The position numbers were made by a program, and so were the translations under genes. The notes beneath the pieces are model-generated. The model was not told the DNA's origin, ran no database searches, and was given only the letters and a program-made list of their open reading frames with translations. Shown here piece after piece: positions 26,968 through 35,146 of a stretch of DNA of 64,000 nt. The DNA lies in the NCBI GenBank assembly GCA_041484195.1, contig JBGPHC010000008.1, forward strand, positions 79,376 through 143,375, written 5' to 3'. Positions within the stretch are counted from its first letter, which is position 1. Every line of letters starts with the position of its first letter. The stretch comes from PSRI01 sp041484195. GTDB lineage: Bacteria; Bacteroidota; Bacteroidia; Chitinophagales; Chitinophagaceae.

Positions 26968-28326
26968 TTACTTGGACAGGGAATGAATAATATCATATTT
27001 TGTTACGATATGATAGTTGCCGGTTTCATCCTTGCCGAGTACTGCCCCATTCTCTTTATTGATCAAACTGCTCAGTCTTTCGATGGGGGTATCGAATGAA
27101 ACAACGGGATAGGGGGGTTCCAGAACCGTAAGAACTGTCTGGTTCCTGATTTCAGGATTGCCAAATATCTTATTGAAGAGGCCGCTTTCAGAAATGGATC
27201 CCACCAGACCTTCGCCGTTCTTCACCGGAAGATTTTCGATATCATATTTCTTCATCAGGTCAAAGGCCGCTGCCACAGTTTGGCCAGGATCAACTGTAAT
27301 CAGGCTTTTGGCCCCCATCCCATTGATGATGTCCCTGAAAGTTTTCACATCCATAAACCCTCTTTCCATCATCCACTGATCATTGTAAATTTTCGCAACA
27401 TACCTGCTTCCATGATCGTGGAAAATGCAAACCACCAGGTCGGTGGGTTTGAGGCGGGACTTGAGTTGCATAAGACCCTGAAGGCAGCTTCCCGCGCTAT
27501 ATCCACAAAACAAACCTTCTTCCTTGGCAATACGTCTTGCCATGATCGCTCCTTCCTTATCCGTGACCTGCTCAAAATAATCGATGACCTTCATATCATA
27601 ATTCTTCGGAACAAAATCTTCTCCGAATCCTTCCGACACATAGGGGTGCACTTCGTTCATGTCAATTTCTCCGGTGCGAAAATATTTTGTGAGCAATGAG
27701 CCATAAACATCAATAGCCCAAATCTGTATCTGTGGATTTTTCTCCTTCAGGTACATGGCAGTGCCAGTGACTGTACCGCCGGTTCCTGCGGTGCAAACAA
27801 GGTGTGTTATCTTTCCATCGGTCTGCTCCCATATTTCAGGCCCCGTTGTTTCATAGTGCGCCATCCTGTTGGCAGGATTATCATACTGATTCATCAAACA
27901 AGAGTTCGGTATCTCGTTTGCCAGTTTTCTTGCCACGGAATAATAACTTGCGGGGTCATCGGGCTCCACATTTGTAGGGCATACAATCACCTCCGCGCCA
28001 ACCGCTTTGAGGATATCAATTTTCTCTTTTGATTGTTTATCGGTCGTTGTGAAAATACATTTGTAACCCCTCACGCATGCCACCAGTGCCAGTCCCATTC
28101 CCGTATTTCCCGAAGTACATTCAATAATAGTACCTCCCGGTTTGAGTTTCCCCTCCTGTTCCGCTACATCAACCATTTTCAGGGCCATCCGGTCCTTGAT
28201 GGAATTACCCGGGTTGAAATAATCCACTTTGGCTGCCACCGTGCAGGGCAGATCCCTTGTTATTTTATTGAGCCTGATCAGGGGTGTATGTCCGATGGTC
28301 TCCAGAATGTTTTTCTTAATATCCAT
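26968..28326 (-). CDS. Cystathionine beta-synthase-type PLP enzyme with CBS pair
   Basis: 452 residues. Fold-type II PLP domain (1 to about 325) with the Schiff-base Lys44 in NPGNSIKDRMA, substrate loop TSGNTGMGLA (about 70-80), and phosphate cup GTGGTVTGTA. The last about 110 residues form a pair of CBS domains (DLMKKYDIENLPVKNGEGLVG, IERLSSLINKENGAVLG). This arrangement is that of cystathionine beta-synthase without the N-terminal haem domain; cysteine synthase activity cannot be excluded. The CBS pair usually binds adenosyl ligands and regulates activity. Sulfur amino acid metabolism, cytoplasm. No neighbour explains its partners. Confidence 0.92.
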   Translation of the reverse strand: MDIKKNILETIGHTPLIRLNKITRDLPCTVAAKVDYFNPGNSIKDRMALKMVDVAEQEGKLKPGGTIIECTSGNTGMGLALVACVRGYKCIFTTTDKQSKEKIDILKAVGAEVIVCPTNVEPDDPASYYSVARKLANEIPNSCLMNQYDNPANRMAHYETTGPEIWEQTDGKITHLVCTAGTGGTVTGTAMYLKEKNPQIQIWAIDVYGSLLTKYFRTGEIDMNEVHPYVSEGFGEDFVPKNYDMKVIDYFEQVTDKEGAIMARRIAKEEGLFCGYSAGSCLQGLMQLKSRLKPTDLVVCIFHDHGSRYVAKIYNDQWMMERGFMDVKTFRDIINGMGAKSLITVDPGQTVAAAFDLMKKYDIENLPVKNGEGLVGSISESGLFNKIFGNPEIRNQTVLTVLEPPYPVVSFDTPIERLSSLINKENGAVLGKDETGNYHIVTKYDIIHSLSK

Positions 28327-28346
28327 AACGAATTGTTATACTGCGG

Positions 28347-28354
28347 CAAAGGTA
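28347..28354 (-). promoter_or_regulatory. -7 promoter element for the CBS-type gene
   Basis: TACCTTTG on the minus strand matches TAnnTTTG, placing initiation about 14 bases upstream of ATG 28326. No clear -33 element at standard spacing. Confidence 0.45.
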
Positions 28355-28539
28355 TGATATAGTCAAGAGACCCTGTCGGGTTTTGCAACGCAGTAATTTG
28401 AAAAGAAAACTTAAAATATTTCCAGTGGATTCGATCTAAAATCCGGGTGTGACATCGAAAACCCTTTATCGTCGCAGGTATTGCCCACAGATTTATTTTC
28501 GGGTAAACAAAGACCAGGGTGGATGGATGGACCCGTTAC

Positions 28540-29049
28540 TCAGGATTTCTGCCTCTGTAGCTGGCGTTTTCTGCGGCCGAGATAATGATCCAGCAAAAAT
28601 AATCCCAGAATTACATTGAAGAACATGATGACTTGCAGAACGGGTGTGCTGATATATTTTGAGAGATTCCAATTTGAAAATTCAAGACTGTGGGCATTGG
28701 AGATGTCGCCCCATTCGGTAGTGGCAAAGAGATAAATGAGCATGCCCGTAATCAAAATGAGAAAAAAAGCCGCAATGCCGAAAATGATTTTATTATTTAG
28801 ATATTTATTCGTTGCCTTTAAAACATGATACCCGGCAATTTCCTCCATCACTTTTTTGGTGAAACGCATAGATGGAACTTCGGATTCCTGAGCCTTCAGC
28901 AATTCCCGAATTTGGAGGAGATCCAAATATCTCGAACGCCAATTGGGATCAGTCTGGATTAGTTTTTCGATTGCCGGCCTTTCGGAATCGGGGCACAAAC
29001 CATCTATATAGTCCCATAGTTGGCTATCCATATTTGTCGGGGCATTCAT
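28540..29049 (-). CDS. Putative anti-sigma factor, membrane protein
   Basis: 169 residues. A soluble N-terminal helical domain (1-75, with DYIDGLCPDSERPAIEKL resembling anti-sigma N-termini but lacking the His-Cys-Cys zinc motif) is followed by two transmembrane helices (about 88-110 and 134-155) and a basic tail. The start codon overlaps the sigma-factor stop as ATGA, so the two are translationally coupled. This placement is typical of a membrane-bound negative regulator of an ECF sigma factor. The signal it senses is unknown. Confidence 0.75.
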   Translation of the reverse strand: MNAPTNMDSQLWDYIDGLCPDSERPAIEKLIQTDPNWRSRYLDLLQIRELLKAQESEVPSMRFTKKVMEEIAGYHVLKATNKYLNNKIIFGIAAFFLILITGMLIYLFATTEWGDISNAHSLEFSNWNLSKYISTPVLQVIMFFNVILGLFLLDHYLGRRKRQLQRQKS

Positions 29050-29630
29050 ATCATTTCATTTATTTCATTTGACCAATGGATTTCCAGTTTTTCTTTTAAA
29101 CGCTGCCTGGCACGGTGCAATCTCACTTTGGCGGTATTGGGATCAATTCGCAGGATCATGGCTATCTCATCCAGATTTTGTTCCGCATTATAAAACAGGG
29201 TTAATATAGATGCATCTCCCCGCGACAATAATTTCATGGCTTTCTTCACCGTGTTCTGCCTGGATTGCTGTTCCATTCTTTGTTCACCTGTCTGCCATTC
29301 AAGCTGCTCCATCCCCGGCCTCGTCTTATCATCATCCAATGAATCAATCGGCAACCTTTTTTTTCTGAGATAGCTGAAGCAGGTATTTTGGGTGATGGTG
29401 TAAAGCCAAGTGCTGAACCTGGCGGTTTCTCCCTTAAAATCAGAAAGAAATCTATAAGCTTTCACAAATACGTCCTGTGCAAGTTCTTCCGCATCTTCTC
29501 TTCGGGGAACATATTTCAAGGCCATTGTAAATACATAATTCTGGTAACGGGTTACCAGTTCCGCATAGGCATTCTGCTCACCTTGAATTACCCTGCGGAT
29601 GATCTCATTATCGGGAATTCCGTCATCCAT
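29046..29630 (-). CDS. ECF-type RNA polymerase sigma factor, RpoE-like
   Basis: 194 residues. Region 2: YAELVTRYQNYVFTMALKYV, EDAEELAQDVFVKAYRFL, and FSTWLYTITQNTCFSYLRKK. Region 4: LLSRGDASILTLFYNAEQNLDEIAMIL and NTAKVRLHRARQRLKEKL. A standard ECF factor. It is co-translated with the downstream putative anti-sigma factor. Its own promoter and that of the divergent DUF6249 gene share the same two-part motif, which suggests positive autoregulation. Initiation would be about five bases before the ATG, nearly leaderless. Confidence 0.94.
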   Translation of the reverse strand: MDDGIPDNEIIRRVIQGEQNAYAELVTRYQNYVFTMALKYVPRREDAEELAQDVFVKAYRFLSDFKGETARFSTWLYTITQNTCFSYLRKKRLPIDSLDDDKTRPGMEQLEWQTGEQRMEQQSRQNTVKKAMKLLSRGDASILTLFYNAEQNLDEIAMILRIDPNTAKVRLHRARQRLKEKLEIHWSNEINEMI

Positions 29631-29640
29631 CTCAAGACCT

Positions 29641-29669
29641 GATACTAGCCTTCGGGCAATAAGGTTACA
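29641..29669 (-). promoter_or_regulatory. ECF-type promoter of the sigma-factor gene
   Basis: Minus strand: TGTAACC (29669-29663), 17-base spacer, GTATC (29645-29641). The same two elements with the same spacing occur on the plus strand at 29720-29748. The AACC core in the -35 box is a general ECF feature. Confidence 0.7.
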
Positions 29670-29719
29670 TATTTAATAAGAAAAACGACATGATTTCTCC
29701 CAAAGTTTTTCGGAAAACA

Positions 29720-29748
29720 TGTAACCCTGGCTTCACAGGTGGAGTATC
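29720..29748 (+). promoter_or_regulatory. ECF-type promoter of the DUF6249 gene
   Basis: TGTAACC (29720-29726), 17-base spacer, GTATC (29744-29748), identical in both elements and spacing to the divergent sigma-gene promoter. Initiation near 29755, about 37 bases before ATG 29792. Confidence 0.7.
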
Positions 29749-29791
29749 AATGGATATAACAGTCAATCTTAACCAATAAAACATTCAAACA

Positions 29792-30148
29792 ATGATGGGC
29801 TCGGAAGTTTTGATACCAATCTTAGTTCCCCTGGGGGGATGCGCCTTGGTCTTTGGCATTGTCTATCTCAAGACCAGGGAAAATCTGGCAATGATTGAAA
29901 AAGGGATGAATCCAAAGGAATTCGCCAACAGACCGGCTCCTTACAGGAACCTGAAAGCCGGTTTGCTCCTGCTCGGGGCAGGTCTCGGTCTCCTGCTGGC
30001 CTATCTTATTGATTTCGCATCACCTCTTATTAATGGAGAGGACAACCCTGCTATTTATTTCGCATTGATTGCCATTTTTGGCGGTCTGGGTCTGATCGTA
30101 TCCTATAAGATTGAAAAGAAGGAATTGCTGGACAAAGCGCAACAATAA
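29792..30148 (+). CDS. DUF6249-type small membrane protein
   Basis: 118 residues with three predicted membrane segments (about 5-25, 55-75, 88-105) and a short charged tail. The cytoplasmic loop after the first helix has the motif KTRENLAMIEKGMNP, characteristic of DUF6249-like proteins that often lie next to ECF sigma genes in Bacteroidota. A start at codon 2 is equally possible. The matching ECF promoter upstream makes it a likely direct target of the divergent sigma factor. Function unknown. Confidence 0.8.
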   Translation: MMGSEVLIPILVPLGGCALVFGIVYLKTRENLAMIEKGMNPKEFANRPAPYRNLKAGLLLLGAGLGLLLAYLIDFASPLINGEDNPAIYFALIAIFGGLGLIVSYKIEKKELLDKAQQ

Positions 30149-30324
30149 TAGGTTCTATTAAATTACACTTTGGAACTTACCTTGAAAGAGATGAGTTTCC
30201 GGATGCAACTGAATGAAATTTCAATCCAGATAAATGCCGGCCGACAATAATGTCCTTAATTGACGGGCAATATCTTCTGTCCCTGCGATTGAAATTCGCT
30301 GCCTTCGGAAACCAGCATTATGGC

Positions 30325-31917
30325 TTATTTGGCCAACTCTTCCAAACCCTTTTTTACAGTCGGATCTTCCATATTATTTACTTCATAAAATCCTTCGGTT
30401 CGCCAAATCTGACGAGCGAAAAGACTCTTGAGTCTTTCGGAGAGGAATTGCTTGTCTTTTTGAGAGATCCCATTCAAATTGATGCTGTCTGTTTTTGCAA
30501 AATTCACAAGTTCATCCATGATAGGAGCCGAAACATGGAATCCATTCGCAAATTCCGTAGGCGTTTTGTATTGTTGAAATAGGCCATTGTGTTGCACATA
30601 ATACCGGTACACAAAATTGCCGATGGTATTTTTTCGGTAGAGTTGCGATATGCTTGTGTCAATGGAAGTGGTATCCAGCGGTACAAATACATCGGGCGTA
30701 ATGCCTCCTCCTCCATAAACCAGCTTGCCTCCTGGTGTATAATAAGGCTGGCCAATGACTTTTTTATTGCTGTCTGCATTCAATAATTCACCATTATGAT
30801 ATCTGTCAATCACTTCTTCATTATAGTTCTCCATCCCTTTTTCGTATGATTTTTGAATGGACCTGCCAAGCGGTGTATAATATCTGGCTACGGTCAGTCT
30901 TAAAGCAGATCCATCACTCAGATTGTATTGTTCCTGCACCAGGCCCTTGCCGAATGTTCTCCTTCCGATTATTTCGGCCCTATCCCAATCCTGCAAAGCG
31001 CCACTCAGAACTTCGCTGGCCGAAGCAGTTCCTTCATCTACCAGTACAACCAGTTTCCCTTTTTCAAAAATACCCTGCCTTTGGGCACGGTATTCCTGTT
31101 TAGGCGTGTGACTCCCTACAGTATATACGATCAATTTATTTCCATCAAGGAATTCATCCGCTATTTGTGTGGCTTCCTGGAGGATCCCGCCTCCATTATC
31201 CCGGAGGTCGAGCACCAGTTTTTGCAAGCCCTTTTCTTTAAGAGTTTCCATCCCCTCCATGAATTCTTCATAAGTGGTCTCCGAAAATTTATTCAGTTTA
31301 ATGTAGCCGGTCCCCGGAGCAATCATATATGCAGCATCCCTTGAATAAATGGGAATGATACCCCTTGTGATCGTAACCTGAATGGGTGAATTATCACGCA
31401 AAATGAGTACGGACACTTTTGAATTTCTTTCACCACGCAGCAATTTTCGAACCTTGTCACTTGTGATGCCATTACCTGCAACAACAGAATCTCCCACTTT
31501 CAAAAACCGATCTCCTACCTGCAATCCTGCCGTTTCGGAGGGGCCTCCTTTTAATACGCTCAGCACACTGATCGTGTCGTTGAAAATATTGAACTCAATG
31601 CCAATGCCTTCAAATTTTCCGGCAAGGTCTTCATTCACCTGTTGCAAATCTTTTGAAGGAATATAAACCGAATGGGGGTCAAGATGATTGAGCATTTCCT
31701 GAATTGCAGCGTCGGCAAGAGTGTCTTCATGAATCGGATCAACATATCTTTTTGAAATGAGATCCAGCACTTCCTGGACCGGGCCCGATCTATCCCTCGA
31801 AAAAAAACCGCTGCCCGGCACAGCATTATCTTTGATCCGGTAACCCAATACAATTCCTGAAATCAACACGAGGGCAAAGATCAATGGAAGCCATACCCTG
31901 GATTTATTATTACTCAT
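30325..31917 (-). CDS. C-terminal processing protease, S41 family
   Basis: 530 residues from ATG 31917 (MSNNKSRVW); an upstream in-frame start would add a short basic stretch over the divergent promoter. An N-terminal membrane anchor (about 8-28) is followed by a PDZ domain (about 85-165, GIGIEFNIFNDTISV, GGPSETAGLQVGDRFLKV). The protease core has Ser in DEGTASASEVLSGAL and Lys in GRRTFGKGLVQEQYN, the Ser/Lys dyad of tail-specific proteases. GGGGITPDVFVPLD is a further family motif. Periplasmic; cleaves C-termini of exported or membrane proteins. Confidence 0.93.
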   Translation of the reverse strand: MSNNKSRVWLPLIFALVLISGIVLGYRIKDNAVPGSGFFSRDRSGPVQEVLDLISKRYVDPIHEDTLADAAIQEMLNHLDPHSVYIPSKDLQQVNEDLAGKFEGIGIEFNIFNDTISVLSVLKGGPSETAGLQVGDRFLKVGDSVVAGNGITSDKVRKLLRGERNSKVSVLILRDNSPIQVTITRGIIPIYSRDAAYMIAPGTGYIKLNKFSETTYEEFMEGMETLKEKGLQKLVLDLRDNGGGILQEATQIADEFLDGNKLIVYTVGSHTPKQEYRAQRQGIFEKGKLVVLVDEGTASASEVLSGALQDWDRAEIIGRRTFGKGLVQEQYNLSDGSALRLTVARYYTPLGRSIQKSYEKGMENYNEEVIDRYHNGELLNADSNKKVIGQPYYTPGGKLVYGGGGITPDVFVPLDTTSIDTSISQLYRKNTIGNFVYRYYVQHNGLFQQYKTPTEFANGFHVSAPIMDELVNFAKTDSINLNGISQKDKQFLSERLKSLFARQIWRTEGFYEVNNMEDPTVKKGLEELAK

Positions 31918-31935
31918 TCGTCTTAATTTGTATGT

Positions 31936-31943
31936 TATCTTTG
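31936..31943 (+). promoter_or_regulatory. -7 promoter element for the amino-sugar kinase gene
   Basis: TATCTTTG matches TAnnTTTG; initiation near 31950, about 29 bases before ATG 31979. No clear -33 element. Confidence 0.45.
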
Positions 31944-31978
31944 AAACCACGAATTTCATGAAATAAGTTTAATTAATC

Positions 31979-32851
31979 ATGGCATCTGCAAAATTGATTG
32001 CCGACAGCGGATCTACTAAAGCTGAGTGGTGTTTAATGATCGGGCAAAAAAGACAGATAATATTTACCCAGGGAATCAGTCCCTATTTTCTGAATACTGA
32101 ACAAATCACCAAATTATTATTGACAGAACTGAAGCCCTCGATTGGAAAGGTGAGGATAGATGAAGTGTACTATTACGGGACGGGTTGCAGCAATCCCGCC
32201 AATGTGAGGATCGTCAAAAAAGCCATTCAAAATGTCTTCGGACCGGTGCATTCGGAAGTGACCCACGACCTGATGGGTGCAGCCAGGGCTCTCTGTGGCA
32301 ATCGGAAAGGAGTGGCCTGCATTTTGGGCACCGGCTCCAATTCATGCTATTATAATGGTAAAAAGATCGTAAAAAACAGCCCGGGATTGGGATATATATT
32401 GGGAGATGAAGGAAGCGGAGCCTATCTCGGGAAAAAGGTGATTCAATATTACCTGTATAAGACATTTGATACAGATTTGAATGATAGGTTTGATGCCCGG
32501 TACCATACGAATAGCGTTGAGATCCTCGAAAATGTTTACAAGAAACCGCTACCCAATCGCTACCTGGCTTCATTTGCCTTATTCCTGTCGGAAAACAGGG
32601 GCCATTATATGATTGAGAATATTATTGAAGATGGTTTGAATGATTTTTTCTTTCAGCATATCTGTAAGTATCGTGAAAGCTGGACCTTGCCCGTAAGTTT
32701 TATTGGAGGTGTAGCTTATCATTTCAAAGACGTTTTGGAGGAACTTTGTAAATCATACGAACTGGAATTGGGCAAGGTGCTTCAGAATCCGATGGAAGGA
32801 TTGATCAGGTATCATTCCAATGGCGTTTCAGCCAAACCCGGGAAAAACTAA
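31979..32851 (+). CDS. BadF/BcrA-type ATPase, probable N-acetylglucosamine/N-acetylmuramic acid kinase
   Basis: 290 residues. ASKHA-fold kinase with phosphate-1 motif ADSGSTKAEW (about 8-17), phosphate-2 motif ILGTGSNSCYYNG (about 114-126), GYILGDEGSGAYLG (about 137-150) and adenosine loop FIGGVAYHF. The family includes NagK-type N-acetylglucosamine kinases and MurK, which phosphorylates both amino sugars. The next gene downstream is murQ, so the MurK role (making MurNAc 6-phosphate for MurQ) is the best guess. Which sugar is preferred cannot be decided from sequence. Confidence 0.87.
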   Translation: MASAKLIADSGSTKAEWCLMIGQKRQIIFTQGISPYFLNTEQITKLLLTELKPSIGKVRIDEVYYYGTGCSNPANVRIVKKAIQNVFGPVHSEVTHDLMGAARALCGNRKGVACILGTGSNSCYYNGKKIVKNSPGLGYILGDEGSGAYLGKKVIQYYLYKTFDTDLNDRFDARYHTNSVEILENVYKKPLPNRYLASFALFLSENRGHYMIENIIEDGLNDFFFQHICKYRESWTLPVSFIGGVAYHFKDVLEELCKSYELELGKVLQNPMEGLIRYHSNGVSAKPGKN

Positions 32852-32946
32852 CAGGGTCAATATTCTATATTTTTCATCCTTAACAATAAGATTTTAACCC
32901 TGACTAATAAATTGATTAAACCCACGAAATTCTGTTTTGAAAATAT

Positions 32947-33771
32947 ATGAACGCATTTCAAAAAATCACTGAAGAGTCCTCCAGGTACAGACACCTGGAA
33001 AAGATGAGTATCATTGAACTCCTGGTGAATATCAATGCCGAGGATCAGACAGTTCCCTTTGCAGTGGAGAAGGCTATTCCTCAAATAGAAAGACTCGTAA
33101 GCGTGATAGCAGACAAGATGCTTGCGGGTGGCAGGCTTTTCTATATTGGAGCAGGAACCAGCGGGCGCCTGGCCATGGTGGATGCCAGCGAATGTCCACC
33201 GACATACGGTGTACCAGCCGAGCTTGTGATCGCTGTAATTGCCGGAGGCGAAATTGCCCTGACTAAAGCAGTGGAAAATGCGGAGGACAGCAAGACCCAG
33301 GGTTGGCAGGACCTGAAATCGCACCATGTGAATGGGAAAGACGTTGTTATTGGCATTGCAGCGAGCGGCACGACTCCTTATGTGATAGCCGCACTGAAAA
33401 AATGCAGGGAGCATGGTGTTGTAACCGGCTGCATCACCAACAATCCGGGCAGCCCCATCGTATCGGAATCGGATTTCCCGATCGAAGTTCTAGTGGGGCC
33501 GGAATTTGTAACCGGCAGTACCAGGATGAAAAGTGGTACTTCCCAAAAATTGGTACTGAACATGATCTCAACGACTGTCATGATCCAACTGGGTCGCGTG
33601 GAAGACAATAAAATGGTAAATATGCTTCTTAGCAATGAAAAATTGCTGGATAGGGGTACAAAGATGTTGATGGAACAACTGAATCTCACTAATTATGATG
33701 AGGCCAATAAATTACTCCGCAAATATGGAAGCGTAAAAAAAGCCGCGGAAAATTTCCTGCATAGCCATTGA
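32947..33771 (+). CDS. murQ: N-acetylmuramic acid 6-phosphate etherase
   Basis: 274 residues. MurQ removes the D-lactyl ether from MurNAc 6-phosphate, giving GlcNAc 6-phosphate during peptidoglycan recycling. SIS-fold motifs: GRLFYIGAGTSGRLAMVDASECPPTYG (about 61-87), VVIGIAASGTTPYV, GCITNNPGSPI, and the family signature PEFVTGSTRMKSGTSQKLVLNM. The C-terminal helical part is shorter than in the roughly 300-residue E. coli protein. It follows the amino-sugar kinase by 95 bases, a likely two-gene recycling unit. Confidence 0.95.
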   Translation: MNAFQKITEESSRYRHLEKMSIIELLVNINAEDQTVPFAVEKAIPQIERLVSVIADKMLAGGRLFYIGAGTSGRLAMVDASECPPTYGVPAELVIAVIAGGEIALTKAVENAEDSKTQGWQDLKSHHVNGKDVVIGIAASGTTPYVIAALKKCREHGVVTGCITNNPGSPIVSESDFPIEVLVGPEFVTGSTRMKSGTSQKLVLNMISTTVMIQLGRVEDNKMVNMLLSNEKLLDRGTKMLMEQLNLTNYDEANKLLRKYGSVKKAAENFLHSH

Positions 33772-33800
33772 TCAATTTATTTACCATGATTCATTGCTTT

Positions 33801-33832
33801 TTTGAAGAATAAGCAGTAATTTCTTACGTTGT
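33801..33832 (+). promoter_or_regulatory. Promoter for the T9SS cargo gene
   Basis: TTTG (33801-33804), 20-base spacer, TACGTTGT (33825-33832), near the TAnnTTTG consensus. ATG 33850 follows closely. Confidence 0.45.
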
Positions 33833-33849
33833 AAACCAAAATTCTGCTC

Positions 33850-35121
33850 ATGAACTTAATCAGGAAATGCAGCAGCCATGGTAAACTGCTTCTGGTACTA
33901 ATTATTTTCTTCCTTGCCGACGCTCAAATTTCACATGCGCAAAAACATGCTTCCAGCCTGGTATTTGCCGTTACGGGAGATGTAAAGGGCAGTACTAGCT
34001 GGAATATGATCAGGCTGATAGATTTTTCGAATGGCGAAGAAAAAGAATTGATCCTTAATGGCGCAACTGCCGGGCTTCCCATTTATGATGCCAGGGATAG
34101 CCGGCAACTCCTGGCCGCCGAACTCACTGCCATGCAAGCTCACCAGATCCACCCTTCTGCAATGGGCGCGGGTGTTGCGGCAATGGCTTATGACAAAAAG
34201 CACAACCGACTCTATTTCACGCCACTCCAAACAGATCAGTTAAAATATATCGATCTGAATCATGACCAACGCAGGATTTTTGTGGTGACGGGTCAGCATT
34301 TCAGCGCGGAAGGCATGGTGAAAAAGGAAGACGACATGATCACAAGGATGGCCATCGGCGCGGATGGGAATGGATATGCACTCACTAACGATGGCAATCA
34401 CCTGCTAAAATTCGCCACCTCGAAGGATCCGGAAATCACGGACCTGGGGCCACTCGTGGATGATGACCGGAATGGCTCGGCCTCTATTCACAACCGCTGC
34501 ACGGGTTGGGGAGGCGATATTATATGCGACGCATTCAATAACCTCTATTTGTTCACGAACGGAAATGCGGTATTCAAAATTGACATCAGGAACCGCAAAG
34601 CCTTTTTGCTGGGTTCCATTTCCGGATTGCCTGCCGGATTTACTACAAACGGCGCGGCTGTTCTTGACGACGGGAGCCTGGTAATTGCAAGTGCCTATTC
34701 TACGGGCGGCTACTATGAACTAGACCTTTCCACGCTTCACGCTCAAAAAATAAATTCAGAAGGAACCATTTTCAACGCATCAGATCTTGCCACCGGGAAT
34801 CTTGCATTTGACAGGCTGGCAACAGAACAACCTAATCATTTTAGGATTCCTGATCCGGAGCCGGGGATTTCCATATTCCCCAATCCTGTTTCTGAAAGGC
34901 GCTTCAGGGTATCATTCGACAATAATCCGGCTGGAGATTACGAGGTGCAGGTGATGAATAGTCTTGGTGTGCAGACCCTGCTGAAGAAAGTTTCAATTAG
35001 TTTCCGCAATCAGGTGGAGGAGCTCAGGCTGCCCGCATCTTCCGCAAAAGGTGTGTATCTCCTAAAGGTCATGGACGCGGCCCGGAAAATCATTTTCGTA
35101 ACCAAGGTCATGGTGCAATAA
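33850..35121 (+). CDS. Secreted protein with T9SS type A sorting domain
   Basis: 423 residues. Signal peptide (about 1-30, ending ISHAQK). The body (about 35-330) is beta-rich with propeller-like repeats (AMAYDKKHNRLYFTPLQT, RMAIGADGNGYALTNDG, DAFNNLYLFTNGNAVFKID). The last about 75 residues form a type IX secretion sorting domain: SIFPNPVSERRFRVSFDN near the start, YEVQVMNSLGVQ, and a final KGVYLLKVMD block. It is therefore exported across both membranes by T9SS and possibly anchored on the surface. The T9SS machinery itself is not in this window. Ligand or substrate unknown. Confidence 0.88.
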   Translation: MNLIRKCSSHGKLLLVLIIFFLADAQISHAQKHASSLVFAVTGDVKGSTSWNMIRLIDFSNGEEKELILNGATAGLPIYDARDSRQLLAAELTAMQAHQIHPSAMGAGVAAMAYDKKHNRLYFTPLQTDQLKYIDLNHDQRRIFVVTGQHFSAEGMVKKEDDMITRMAIGADGNGYALTNDGNHLLKFATSKDPEITDLGPLVDDDRNGSASIHNRCTGWGGDIICDAFNNLYLFTNGNAVFKIDIRNRKAFLLGSISGLPAGFTTNGAAVLDDGSLVIASAYSTGGYYELDLSTLHAQKINSEGTIFNASDLATGNLAFDRLATEQPNHFRIPDPEPGISIFPNPVSERRFRVSFDNNPAGDYEVQVMNSLGVQTLLKKVSISFRNQVEELRLPASSAKGVYLLKVMDAARKIIFVTKVMVQ

Positions 35122-35146
35122 GATTCTAATTAATTTATCGTCACAT

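Noticed and set aside
26803..27099. Plus-strand reading frame of 98 codons
   Set aside because: Two thirds lie antisense to the CBS-type gene, and it has no recognisable domain or promoter.
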